From the NCBI RefSeq assembly GCF_015223195.1, contig NZ_JADFUA010000004.1, forward strand, positions 248,001 to 312,000: 64,000 bases of DNA, given 5' to 3'. The notes below the pieces were generated by a model. That model saw only the letters and a program-made list of their open reading frames with translations, was not told where the DNA came from and did not search any database. Shown here piece after piece: positions 45,170 through 53,102 of the stretch. The DNA comes from Chitinilyticum piscinae. Lineage in GTDB: Bacteria > Pseudomonadota > Gammaproteobacteria > Burkholderiales > Chitinibacteraceae. How positions within the stretch are numbered: position 1 is the first letter of the stretch; the number at the start of each line of letters is the position of its first letter. The translations under genes and the position numbers were made by a program.

Positions 45170-46380
45170 AAGCGCTGATTCTCGCCGCCGGCAAGGGTAC
45201 GCGGCTGATGCCACTAAGCCGCGACATCCCCAAACCAATGCTGCCCATTCTTGACCGTCCGGTACTGGAATGCCTGATTGAACAGCTCGCACGCCATGGT
45301 GTGGATCAGATCATCATCAACACCAGCTATCTGGCCGGCGAAATCGAAGGCTACTTCCACAGCGGCCGGCGCTTCGGCGTCGAACTCGCTTTCAGCTACG
45401 AAGGCTACGAACGCGATGGTCAGCTGATCGACACGCCACTGGGATCAGCCGGCACGCTGCGGGCCATTCAGCAGCATTCTGGGTTTTTCGACGATACTTT
45501 TCTGGTGCTGTGCGGCGATGCACTGATTGATCTGGATCTCACGGCGCTGATCGCGGCCCACCATCGCAACGGTGCGCTGGCCACGCTGGCGCTCAACCGC
45601 GTTCCCGAGCAGAAACTCTCGCAATACGGCGTCGCCCTGCTGGATGAAACGGATCGCATCATGGCGTTCCAGGAAAAACCCAAGCCCGGTGAAGCACGCA
45701 GCAATCTGGCAAACACCGGGGTGTATGTCTTTGAACCCCAAATCATGCAATACATCCCGCCAGATACCCCCTATGATCTTGGCAGCGATGTTTTCCCGCA
45801 ACTGGCACGCGAAGGGCTGGCCCTGTATGGCACCGAGCTGCCATTCGACTGGGTCGACATTGGCCGCGTCGCGGATTATTACGCGGTGCAGATGCGGGCG
45901 CTGCGCGGCGAGCTGCCAGCCGTCAGCCGCCCCGGGCGTGAAATCGCCCCTGGCGTATTTGCCGGAGCCAACTGCCGAATCGACCCGCGCCGCTGCCACA
46001 TCCAGGGGCAGGTGGTGCTAGCTGACAGCGTGACGATCGAAGATGGCGCGACGCTGATCGGGCCGCTCTGGATCGGCCGGGGCAGCATTGTCGAGCGTGG
46101 CGCCCACGTCGAGCGCAGCCTGATCTTCGATTACACCCGCGTCGGGACGCAGGCCCTGCTGGTGGAAAAACTGGCTTCCGGGCGCTGGTGTGCGCGCGCC
46201 GATGGACTGACGGTGGATCCGGCAGCCAGCAATATTCCGTGGATTCTGGCGGACAGCCGTACACCGCGCAGCACGATCTCCGCCAAAGAGCAGCACTTCC
46301 TGGAAGAGATCAATGCCCTGACCCCCGCTCCCGTACGCCATAGCAGTGCCCCAGCAGTACAGCTCAGTGCCGGCAGCTAA
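45166..46380 (+). CDS. NDP-sugar pyrophosphorylase with C-terminal beta-helix
   Basis: A 404-residue nucleotidyltransferase that would make an activated sugar for the polysaccharide. The signature MKALILAAGKGTRLMPLSRD with IPKPMLPILDRPVLE opens the domain, GDALIDLDL is the metal site, and EKPKPGEARSNLANTGVYVF follows. Residues about 255-345 are hexapeptide-like repeats. The ATG at 45166 overlaps the STAS stop (ATGA); the longer frame from 45034 is not needed. Sugar specificity (mannose-1-P or glucose-1-P type) cannot be assigned. Confidence 0.92.
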   Translation: MKALILAAGKGTRLMPLSRDIPKPMLPILDRPVLECLIEQLARHGVDQIIINTSYLAGEIEGYFHSGRRFGVELAFSYEGYERDGQLIDTPLGSAGTLRAIQQHSGFFDDTFLVLCGDALIDLDLTALIAAHHRNGALATLALNRVPEQKLSQYGVALLDETDRIMAFQEKPKPGEARSNLANTGVYVFEPQIMQYIPPDTPYDLGSDVFPQLAREGLALYGTELPFDWVDIGRVADYYAVQMRALRGELPAVSRPGREIAPGVFAGANCRIDPRRCHIQGQVVLADSVTIEDGATLIGPLWIGRGSIVERGAHVERSLIFDYTRVGTQALLVEKLASGRWCARADGLTVDPAASNIPWILADSRTPRSTISAKEQHFLEEINALTPAPVRHSSAPAVQLSAGS

Positions 46381-46382
46381 GC

Positions 46383-48527
46383 ATGGGCACCCTGTCAACA
46401 GCCGGCATCGGCATCAAGCCACTGGTCAGCATCCGGCAGCACGCCAAGCTGACCGTGGCAACGTTTGCCATCACGCTGTTGCTGGGCCTGCCCATGATTT
46501 GGCTGAAGGGACAGCCCAAGTATGAAACCGAGGCCGTGATCCAGATCGCGCCGCGCTATATGAAAACCCTCAAGGACGATAACGAGCTGGATTTTCAGTC
46601 CAACTCGCAATATCGCCAGTTCGTCCAGCAGCAGACCAGTACCGTGCTGCGCGAGGACATCCTGCGTGATGCCATCCGCAAAGTCGCCAGTGCCCCGGCA
46701 GTCCAACGCTGGCAGCTGCCTGGCGAAAACGAGCGTCAGAGCATCCGCCGCCTGCGCACCAGCCTGCTGGTACTGCCTGTGCCAGACACCTATATGGTGC
46801 GCATTTCCCTGAGCAGCAGCGATCCGCAGCCACTGGCCCCCATCATCAATGCGGTGACCAGTATTTATCTCGAGCGCGCCCGTAACGAGCAAGTCTTTGG
46901 CAAGGACGAGCGCACCGCACAGCTGCAAAAACGCCAGCAGCAACTGTTGCGCGACATCGACGACAAGGCCGAGCGGCGCAACCAGATCGCCGGCGAACTC
47001 GGTATTGCCACCTTCTCCGAAGAAGCCGGCAACCCCTACGACAAGGCGATCGAGCGCCTGCGCGAGGCGCTGGCCGATGCGCGCATCAAGCGCTTCGATG
47101 CCGAAGCACGTGAAAAGGCATTTCTGCAGCACGGCGAAACTGACCCGGCCGTGCGCTCCATTCTGGAAAGCGTTTCGGTCGACCCGGGACTCAACAGCCT
47201 GAAAGCCAGCCTGAACAACCGTCGCGCCCAGCTGGTTTCCGGCATGGCCGGGCTGACCGAGCAGCACCCGGGCTACCAGCAAAGCCGGCAGGAGCTCGGC
47301 GAAATAGACCAGGAAATCAGCAGCCAGACCGGCAAACTGACACAGAGCGTGCGCAGCAATCTGCAAAGCCGCTTTGCCACGGCCACCAGCCAGTCCCGCC
47401 AGCTCGAACAGGACATCCAGGCCGAACTGACCCGCCAGGAACAATCGCGCGGCCGTTTTGCCACGCTGTTCAAGGAAGCGCAAAACCTCAGTGCGGAAAT
47501 CGAGCAAGTCCGCAAGGAGCTTGACAGCATTGGTGAGCGCCTGAATTTCTTCACGGCCGAAACCGGCTCGCTGGGTTTCGTACGGCTGGTCACTGCAGCG
47601 CAAGTGCCCGATCTGCCACAAGGGCCAGGCAAGAAAAAAATCTTCCTGATGGTCGTGCTGGCCGCACTGCTGGCCGCCATTGCCGTGCCGGTCGCCCGCG
47701 ACCTGCTCGACCGGCGCATCCACGCCCCCAACGATGTCAGCGCCAGCTTCGGCTTCCCGCCGCTGGGCTGGCTGATCGAGGCCGACAGCGAGGACAGCCG
47801 CAGTTTCCGCTGCGACCAGTTGCGTCGGCTGGCCAGCGCGCTGATACGGGAGCAGGATCGCACCGGCATGCACATTTTCGGGCTGTGCGCACTGCAGCCC
47901 GGCGGCGGAGCATCAAGCCTGACGCTGGAGCTGCAGGCCACTTTTGCCCAGATGGGACTGCCGGCCATCGCTGTCGAAGCCAATGCCTTCAATCGCGACC
48001 CGCGCTTTGCCACCGCCCCCGAACTGGAACTCGCCGATCCGCAAATGCCACAAGCGGCGTGCGCCAGCCTACGGCTGGCCGGCAGCGGTCGCCACCTTCA
48101 CGCCATCGACCGGCTCGGCGCCTGCCTGCAGCAACTCGCCCAGCAGTATCGTTTTGTGCTGGTCGACGTACCGCCGCTGCTGGCGAGCGGTGACGCGGAA
48201 CTCACCTTGCGCGCCACACCGGGCATTCTGGCCGTGATCGAAGCCGAAGCCCAGGGGCGCGGTGAAGTTGGCCGGGCAGCCCGGCTGCTGCAAGGCATTG
48301 ATCCGGACTCGATCGGTGTGGTCGTCAATCGTGTGCGCCCGCTGGATGGGGGCGGCTATGTGCGCGACCTGATGAACGAATTCCTGACCGGCCGCAAACC
48401 ACCGCCGGCCAACCTGCTGCGTGAATTGCGCCTGACCGGCGTCCTCTTGATCAAAGGCGCAGGCGCCCTGCTCACAGATCTGCGCGGCCAGTTGCCCCGC
48501 CGAGGAGCCCACCATGAAACTGACTGA
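46383..48527 (+). CDS. Wzz-type chain-length protein fused to a degenerate BY-kinase domain
   Basis: A 714-residue inner-membrane protein. A first helix (about 20-40) and a second (about 417-437) flank a periplasmic, partly coiled-coil Wzz domain (about 45-415). The cytosolic end resembles a bacterial tyrosine kinase. The P-loop equivalent reads LQPGGGASSL, without the lysine needed for ATP binding. The Walker A' segment reads FVLVDVPP. No tyrosine cluster is visible at the C-terminus. It probably sets chain length without kinase activity. It follows the pyrophosphorylase by two bases and overlaps the next gene. Confidence 0.9.
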   Translation: MGTLSTAGIGIKPLVSIRQHAKLTVATFAITLLLGLPMIWLKGQPKYETEAVIQIAPRYMKTLKDDNELDFQSNSQYRQFVQQQTSTVLREDILRDAIRKVASAPAVQRWQLPGENERQSIRRLRTSLLVLPVPDTYMVRISLSSSDPQPLAPIINAVTSIYLERARNEQVFGKDERTAQLQKRQQQLLRDIDDKAERRNQIAGELGIATFSEEAGNPYDKAIERLREALADARIKRFDAEAREKAFLQHGETDPAVRSILESVSVDPGLNSLKASLNNRRAQLVSGMAGLTEQHPGYQQSRQELGEIDQEISSQTGKLTQSVRSNLQSRFATATSQSRQLEQDIQAELTRQEQSRGRFATLFKEAQNLSAEIEQVRKELDSIGERLNFFTAETGSLGFVRLVTAAQVPDLPQGPGKKKIFLMVVLAALLAAIAVPVARDLLDRRIHAPNDVSASFGFPPLGWLIEADSEDSRSFRCDQLRRLASALIREQDRTGMHIFGLCALQPGGGASSLTLELQATFAQMGLPAIAVEANAFNRDPRFATAPELELADPQMPQAACASLRLAGSGRHLHAIDRLGACLQQLAQQYRFVLVDVPPLLASGDAELTLRATPGILAVIEAEAQGRGEVGRAARLLQGIDPDSIGVVVNRVRPLDGGGYVRDLMNEFLTGRKPPPANLLRELRLTGVLLIKGAGALLTDLRGQLPRRGAHHETD

Positions 48528-49245
48528 TCTGCTGGCCCGCATTTATGTCATCAATCTGCCCGAGCGCCGCGACCGCCGCCAGCAAATCGGCGCCGAACTG
48601 CAAAGGCATGGACTTGCGTGGCAGCAGGGGCAGGTGATCTGCTGGCCTGCCCAGCGCCCTGACCATGCCGATGGCTTTCCCACCGTGGGCACACGCGGCT
48701 GTTTTCTCAGCCATGTGGCCGCACTGGAAGATGCCACCAGCCTGAACGAGGGGTATGTGCTGGTACTGGAAGACGACGCCGTACTGCTGCCCGGGCTGGC
48801 AGAGGCACTGCCCGAGCTGGCGCAGTTGCTTGCCGATGAACAGCCCGAGCTGGTTTATCTGGGGCACTGCCACGTGGGGGGCGGACAGGCTCCCGTCACT
48901 ACAGCCGGATTCCAGCCCAGCAGCCAGCCCATCGAGGGCGCGCACGCCTATCTGGTGCGCACCACCTTGCTGCCCAGACTGCTGCCCTATCTGCACGGCT
49001 GCCTGGAACGCCCGGCCGGTCACCCGCAGGGAGGGCGGCTGCACTACGACGCTGCGCTGACCCTATTTCGCCAGTTCAACCCCGACTGCCATACCTGGCT
49101 GGCGTATCCGACGCTGGTCGAGCAGCGTTTTTCCCGCAGTGATATCCAGCCGCGCTGGTGGTACGACCGCTGGCCGCTGCTGCGCACCCTGGCCGCCCTG
49201 GCGCGTGAATTCAAGCAACACCACCGCCACGCCACCGGCAACTGA
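48514..49245 (+). CDS. Glycosyltransferase family 25
   Basis: A 243-residue GT25-type transferase, the family used in lipooligosaccharide and capsule synthesis. Motifs: ARIYVINLPERRDRRQQIG, GTRGCFLSHVAALEDA and YVLVLEDDAVLLPG (DxD-like metal site), then EGAHAYLVR. GAGGAG precedes the ATG inside the end of the Wzz gene. No membrane segment. The donor sugar is unknown. Confidence 0.9.
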   Translation: MKLTDLLARIYVINLPERRDRRQQIGAELQRHGLAWQQGQVICWPAQRPDHADGFPTVGTRGCFLSHVAALEDATSLNEGYVLVLEDDAVLLPGLAEALPELAQLLADEQPELVYLGHCHVGGGQAPVTTAGFQPSSQPIEGAHAYLVRTTLLPRLLPYLHGCLERPAGHPQGGRLHYDAALTLFRQFNPDCHTWLAYPTLVEQRFSRSDIQPRWWYDRWPLLRTLAALAREFKQHHRHATGN

Positions 49246-49260
49246 TTCAAGGAGAGCATC

Positions 49261-49884
49261 ATGGACTATTACGGTTTTGTTCGTCAGGAAATCATCCCGC
49301 TGCTGCCCGAGCACGCACCGCGGGCGCTGGAAGTCGGCTGCGGTAATGGTGCGACACTGGCCTGGCTCAAAGCCAGCGGCCTGTGCCGCGAGGCGGTCGG
49401 TGTTGAATACAGCCAGTCTGCCAGCCAGATTGCCCGCGAACACCTTGATCTGGTGATCGAGGGCAACGCCGAACACATTGACTTCGGCTCGCTGGGACAG
49501 TTCGACCTGATTCTGTGCCTGGATGTGCTGGAACATCTGCAGGATCCCTGGCTGATGCTGCGCCGCCTGCGCGAGCGCCTGAGCGAGCGCGGCGTACTTA
49601 TTGTCAGCCTGCCCAATGTTCGCCACCACAGTGTGCTGCTGCCATTGCTGCTGGGCGGGCGATGGCACTACACCGACGCCGGCATACTGGATCGTACCCA
49701 TCTGCGCTTTTTTACCCGAGATACCGCCCGCGATCTGCTGGAAACCAGCGGTTTTGCCATTGCTGACAGCTGCAGTGTGGGCCAGAACTGGAGTCCTTCA
49801 CGCTGGTGGCGCTGGCTGGGCAAATGGCGAGCAGCCGAACCGTTCTGCGCCGTGCAATACCTGTTTGCCGCCAGAGCGTCCTGA
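49261..49884 (+). CDS. SAM-dependent methyltransferase
   Basis: A 207-residue class I methyltransferase with the SAM-binding motif ALEVGCGNGATLAWL, the acidic loop EYSQSA and motif FDLILCLDVLEHLQDPWLML. It is close to Methyltransf_23-type proteins that methylate sugars in polysaccharide clusters. AAGGAG precedes the ATG, 15 bases after the GT25 gene. The target sugar is unknown. Confidence 0.9.
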   Translation: MDYYGFVRQEIIPLLPEHAPRALEVGCGNGATLAWLKASGLCREAVGVEYSQSASQIAREHLDLVIEGNAEHIDFGSLGQFDLILCLDVLEHLQDPWLMLRRLRERLSERGVLIVSLPNVRHHSVLLPLLLGGRWHYTDAGILDRTHLRFFTRDTARDLLETSGFAIADSCSVGQNWSPSRWWRWLGKWRAAEPFCAVQYLFAARAS

Positions 49885-49896
49885 AAGCCAAATACC

Positions 49897-49925
49897 TTGC
49901 CATGTATTGCCTTTAACCATTTATA
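49897..49925 (+). promoter_or_regulatory. Sigma-70-like promoter upstream of the flippase operon
   Basis: TTGCCA and TTTATA are separated by 17 bases in an AT-rich stretch that starts just after the methyltransferase gene. It would drive the flippase, exporter, H-NOX and phosphatase genes with a leader of about 120 bases. Confidence 0.45.
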
Positions 49926-50050
49926 TCAAAAAGCATTCATGCACATACCCATCATGAACACATCACGCAAACTGTTTACACTCAGGACACCATTCACATG
50001 CAGTTGCCGGCTGTAATGGAGTCAGTCCCTTGAACCTGCAGGAGAGCAAC

Positions 50051-51559
50051 ATGGCAGCTGGATTGCATCAGGCCGCACTGGAAAGCATCGCCGCCCGCCT
50101 GCTTTATCTGCTTACCCGACTGGCGCTGCCACCACTGGTGCTGGCGCATGTCGGGCTTGCCGAATACGGACTGTGGTCAATTGCCTTTGTGCTGGTCGGC
50201 TATCTGGGGCTTTCGGTTTCCGGGCTGGCCACCGTCTACGTGCGGGAAATTGCCCGCGCTTATGAGCAGGATGATGCCAGCCATGCCAGCCGCATCCTCA
50301 GCACCGGTGTTCTGCTTGCGCTGGTGCTGGGTGGGGCCTTCTGCACCCTGCTCGCGCTGTTGCTGCCCTGGGTACTGGCCCAGTTCCACTTGGTGCCGGC
50401 ACTGCATGCGCTGGCCACCCAGCTCATCATGGCCACGTGCCTGATTTTTCTGGCCGACCTGACCCTGGGGGCATGGGGCTACGTGCTGCACGGACTGAAA
50501 CGCGTGCATGAACAGCAGCGGATCTGGGTAACGAGCTTCCTGCTCGAATGGCTGGCCGTGGCCGTGCTGCTACAGCTTGATCTGGGCATGTCGGCACTGC
50601 TGTGGGCTTTCGCCCTGCGCTATGCCTGTTCGATCACGCTGGCGCGCTGGCGGGTACATCTGGCCTGGCCAGCCCTGCAGATCCGCTTGCGGCTCGTCTC
50701 GCTGCAGTGTCTGCCCCAGTTTGCCCGGCTGGGCCTGGCCAGTCAGCTCAGCGACGGCTGGGCGATGCTGCTGCACTCGGGAGACCGCTTGCTGGCCGGC
50801 GCCGCCTTTGGCGCGGCAGCGACCGCCATACTGGATTTGGGCAGCAAGCTACCGGCGACCGCGATTTCGCTCAGTAGCGGCATCAATCAGGTGCTGCTGC
50901 CACACGCCGCAACCGCACGCGAAAGTGCGGTCAGCGCGATCTATCACAGCGGCTTGCGCCTGGGGCTGCTGGCGCTCCTGCCGGTCATGCCGATGCTGGT
51001 TGCCGTGGCGCCAGCGCTGCTGACCGCCTGGCTCGGACCACGCGCGGAGCTGGCGCTGCTTGTATCCATCTGCCTGTGGATGACCCCGGCCTGGCATCTG
51101 CACACCCTGACCGGCGCCGCGAGCAGTACCCTGCGCGGGCAAGGGCAGATCCGGCTGGAATTCGTCTACCATGGATTGCGCAGTACCGGCTTGCTCGCTG
51201 CGGCTCTGCTGGCCGGCAATCTGGCCAGTTTTGTCGAAGGGGTGGCACTCAGCCTGGGGGTGAGCGCACTGATTTACCTGTGGCTGGCCAGCAGAACGCT
51301 GGGCATGTCGGGCACGATGCTGCTGTGCACGCTGCGGCCACTGCTGCTGATCTACCCTGCGGCCTACGCTATGGCCTTGTTGTGCCCCTGGCAGCTGGCC
51401 AGCCGCAGCTCGGCGCTGCAGGATCTGTTGCTCTATGGCGCGATCGCCGCAGCCAGCTTACTACTGGGCATCTGGAAAACCGCGCTGCTGCCAGCCGAGA
51501 AAGCGCTGCTGCAGCAAACGTTGCGCCGTCTGGGTGCGAAGGAGACCCGCCATGCCTGA
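50051..51559 (+). CDS. Wzx-like oligosaccharide flippase
   Basis: A 502-residue integral membrane protein with about 12-14 hydrophobic helices. It belongs to the polysaccharide transporter (PST/MATE-like) group that flips lipid-linked repeat units across the inner membrane. N-terminal motif: ALESIAARLLYLLTRLALPP. The ATG at 50051 has GGAG seven bases upstream; the TTG at 50030 is not needed. It is coupled to the exporter gene by an 8-base overlap. Confidence 0.88.
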   Translation: MAAGLHQAALESIAARLLYLLTRLALPPLVLAHVGLAEYGLWSIAFVLVGYLGLSVSGLATVYVREIARAYEQDDASHASRILSTGVLLALVLGGAFCTLLALLLPWVLAQFHLVPALHALATQLIMATCLIFLADLTLGAWGYVLHGLKRVHEQQRIWVTSFLLEWLAVAVLLQLDLGMSALLWAFALRYACSITLARWRVHLAWPALQIRLRLVSLQCLPQFARLGLASQLSDGWAMLLHSGDRLLAGAAFGAAATAILDLGSKLPATAISLSSGINQVLLPHAATARESAVSAIYHSGLRLGLLALLPVMPMLVAVAPALLTAWLGPRAELALLVSICLWMTPAWHLHTLTGAASSTLRGQGQIRLEFVYHGLRSTGLLAAALLAGNLASFVEGVALSLGVSALIYLWLASRTLGMSGTMLLCTLRPLLLIYPAAYAMALLCPWQLASRSSALQDLLLYGAIAAASLLLGIWKTALLPAEKALLQQTLRRLGAKETRHA

Positions 51560-52538
51560 GCGTCTTTTGCTCATCCTTGCCGTCCTTGCGCTAACAGGCT
51601 GCATCAGCACCCACAGCGTGATGCCGCAACAGACAGAAGTGTTCCAGCCGGCGCAGAAATCGGAGCAGATCGATTACGCCTCTGCGCAATTGCTGGCTGA
51701 GCTGGATGCCGGTGACAGCTTTGTATATCGCCTGGCCGAAGGCGACCAGCTGCAGATCACGGTCTGGAATCGCCCCGAGCTGTCGGGCAAACAACAGCTG
51801 GGGCCGGATGGCCAGCTCAGCCTGCCGCTGGCTGGTACGCTCAAGCTGGCCGGCGAAACCCGCGAAAGTGCGGCCGGCATGGTCAGTCAGGCGCTGAGCC
51901 CGTTCTACAAGAAACCCGCGGTATTCATCGGTATCGAACAATACGCCGGCAACCGAGTGACCGTACTTGGGCGTGTACAGAACCCGGGCGTCCAGCAATT
52001 CGACCGGCCGCCCACCCTGCTGGAAACATTGGCCCGCGCCGGCTCGCTGCCGGTGATCGACAAGCAGGCGACGCTGACCCGGGTGGCGATCTTCCGCGGA
52101 CGCGACCGCATCATCTGGGTCGACCTGAAAAAGCTGCTCAACCGCGGCGAGCTGGTGAACAATATCCGGCTTAAAGCCAACGATCTGGTCTACATCCCTG
52201 ATTCCTTCGATACGCTGGTGTATGTGCTGGGCGCCGTGCATAAACCCGGCGCATATCGCCTCACGCCTGACATGTCCTTGCTGGATGCCCTGTCGCAGGC
52301 TGGCGGGCCCAACGACGATGCCGCACCGGAACAGATCGCGCTTTATCGCCCCGGCAAGCAGGCCGCCGATGCCACGCCGCTGACCACATTGCTGACCCGC
52401 GAAAAAATGGTGAACTACGCGCTGGAAGAAGGCGACGTCGTCTTCGTGCCCAAGAGTGGCGTTGCCGAAGCCGGCTATGTCATCCGGCAACTGGTGCCAG
52501 GCTTGTCCATACTGACACTGGGACTGAGTGCATTCTGA
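51552..52538 (+). CDS. Polysaccharide export outer-membrane lipoprotein (Wza-like)
   Basis: A 328-residue lipoprotein (signal with lipobox LTGC). It has a polysaccharide export domain (YRLAEGDQLQITVWNRPELSG, VGP-like start at about 60-150) and SLBB-type beta-grasp repeats (GNRVTVLGRVQNPGVQQF, TLVYVLGAVHKPGAYRLTPDMSL). Such proteins form the outer-membrane channel with the Wzz-like partner at 46383. GGAG precedes the ATG at 51552, inside the flippase gene end. It is 12 bases before the H-NOX gene. Confidence 0.92.
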   Translation: MPERLLLILAVLALTGCISTHSVMPQQTEVFQPAQKSEQIDYASAQLLAELDAGDSFVYRLAEGDQLQITVWNRPELSGKQQLGPDGQLSLPLAGTLKLAGETRESAAGMVSQALSPFYKKPAVFIGIEQYAGNRVTVLGRVQNPGVQQFDRPPTLLETLARAGSLPVIDKQATLTRVAIFRGRDRIIWVDLKKLLNRGELVNNIRLKANDLVYIPDSFDTLVYVLGAVHKPGAYRLTPDMSLLDALSQAGGPNDDAAPEQIALYRPGKQAADATPLTTLLTREKMVNYALEEGDVVFVPKSGVAEAGYVIRQLVPGLSILTLGLSAF

Positions 52539-52550
52539 CGGGAGGCTGCC

Positions 52551-53102
52551 ATGTATGGCATTGTCAACAAGGCAATTCAGGAGATGGTGACCTCCCGCTT
52601 CGGCGAAGAGGTCTGGCAGCGCGTGAGCCAGCGGGCAGGCATTGCCGACGAAGACTTCCTCTCGCACCAGCCTTATCCGGATCAGCTCACTTACCAGCTG
52701 GTAGGCGCTGTCTGCGAGGAAACTGGAATGGAAGCGACCCCGGTGCTGGAAGCTTTCGGCAGCTACTGGGTTCTGGAGACTGGTCGCGCGCGCTATGGTG
52801 GCCTGCTTGAGGCTGGTGGCCATACCCTGTCCGAATTTCTACTCAATCTGCCCAATTTCCATGCACGCATCTGCCTGATCTATCCGGAGCTGCAACCGCC
52901 CGAATTCCTGTGCGAGGCAACGGGAGATAACCAGATTCGAGTACGCTACTTTTCGCAGCGCCCGGGGTTGGCACCATTTGTACGCGGCTTGCTGTTGGGT
53001 GTGGGCGAACTTTATGCCACCAGCGTCGATGTGATCCAGCAGCATAGCCGCACCAGTCAGGATGACTTTGATGAATTCCTCGTGAGCTGGCGCGAACGAT
53101 GA
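52551..53102 (+). CDS. Stand-alone H-NOX haem nitric oxide sensor
   Basis: A 183-residue haem NO/oxygen-binding protein. It opens MYGIVNKAIQEMVTSRFGEE, has the family helix segment FLLNLPNFHARICLIYPEL with proximal haem ligand His 104, and the propionate-binding motif Y133-x-S135-x-R137 (YFSQRPGL). The position five after the Arg is Pro 142, where oxygen-binding members have Tyr, so NO selectivity is inferred. GGAGG precedes the ATG. Its stop overlaps the start of the next gene (ATGA), which encodes the HNOBA partner domain. It would bind NO and pass the signal by protein contact. Confidence 0.95.
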   Translation: MYGIVNKAIQEMVTSRFGEEVWQRVSQRAGIADEDFLSHQPYPDQLTYQLVGAVCEETGMEATPVLEAFGSYWVLETGRARYGGLLEAGGHTLSEFLLNLPNFHARICLIYPELQPPEFLCEATGDNQIRVRYFSQRPGLAPFVRGLLLGVGELYATSVDVIQQHSRTSQDDFDEFLVSWRER

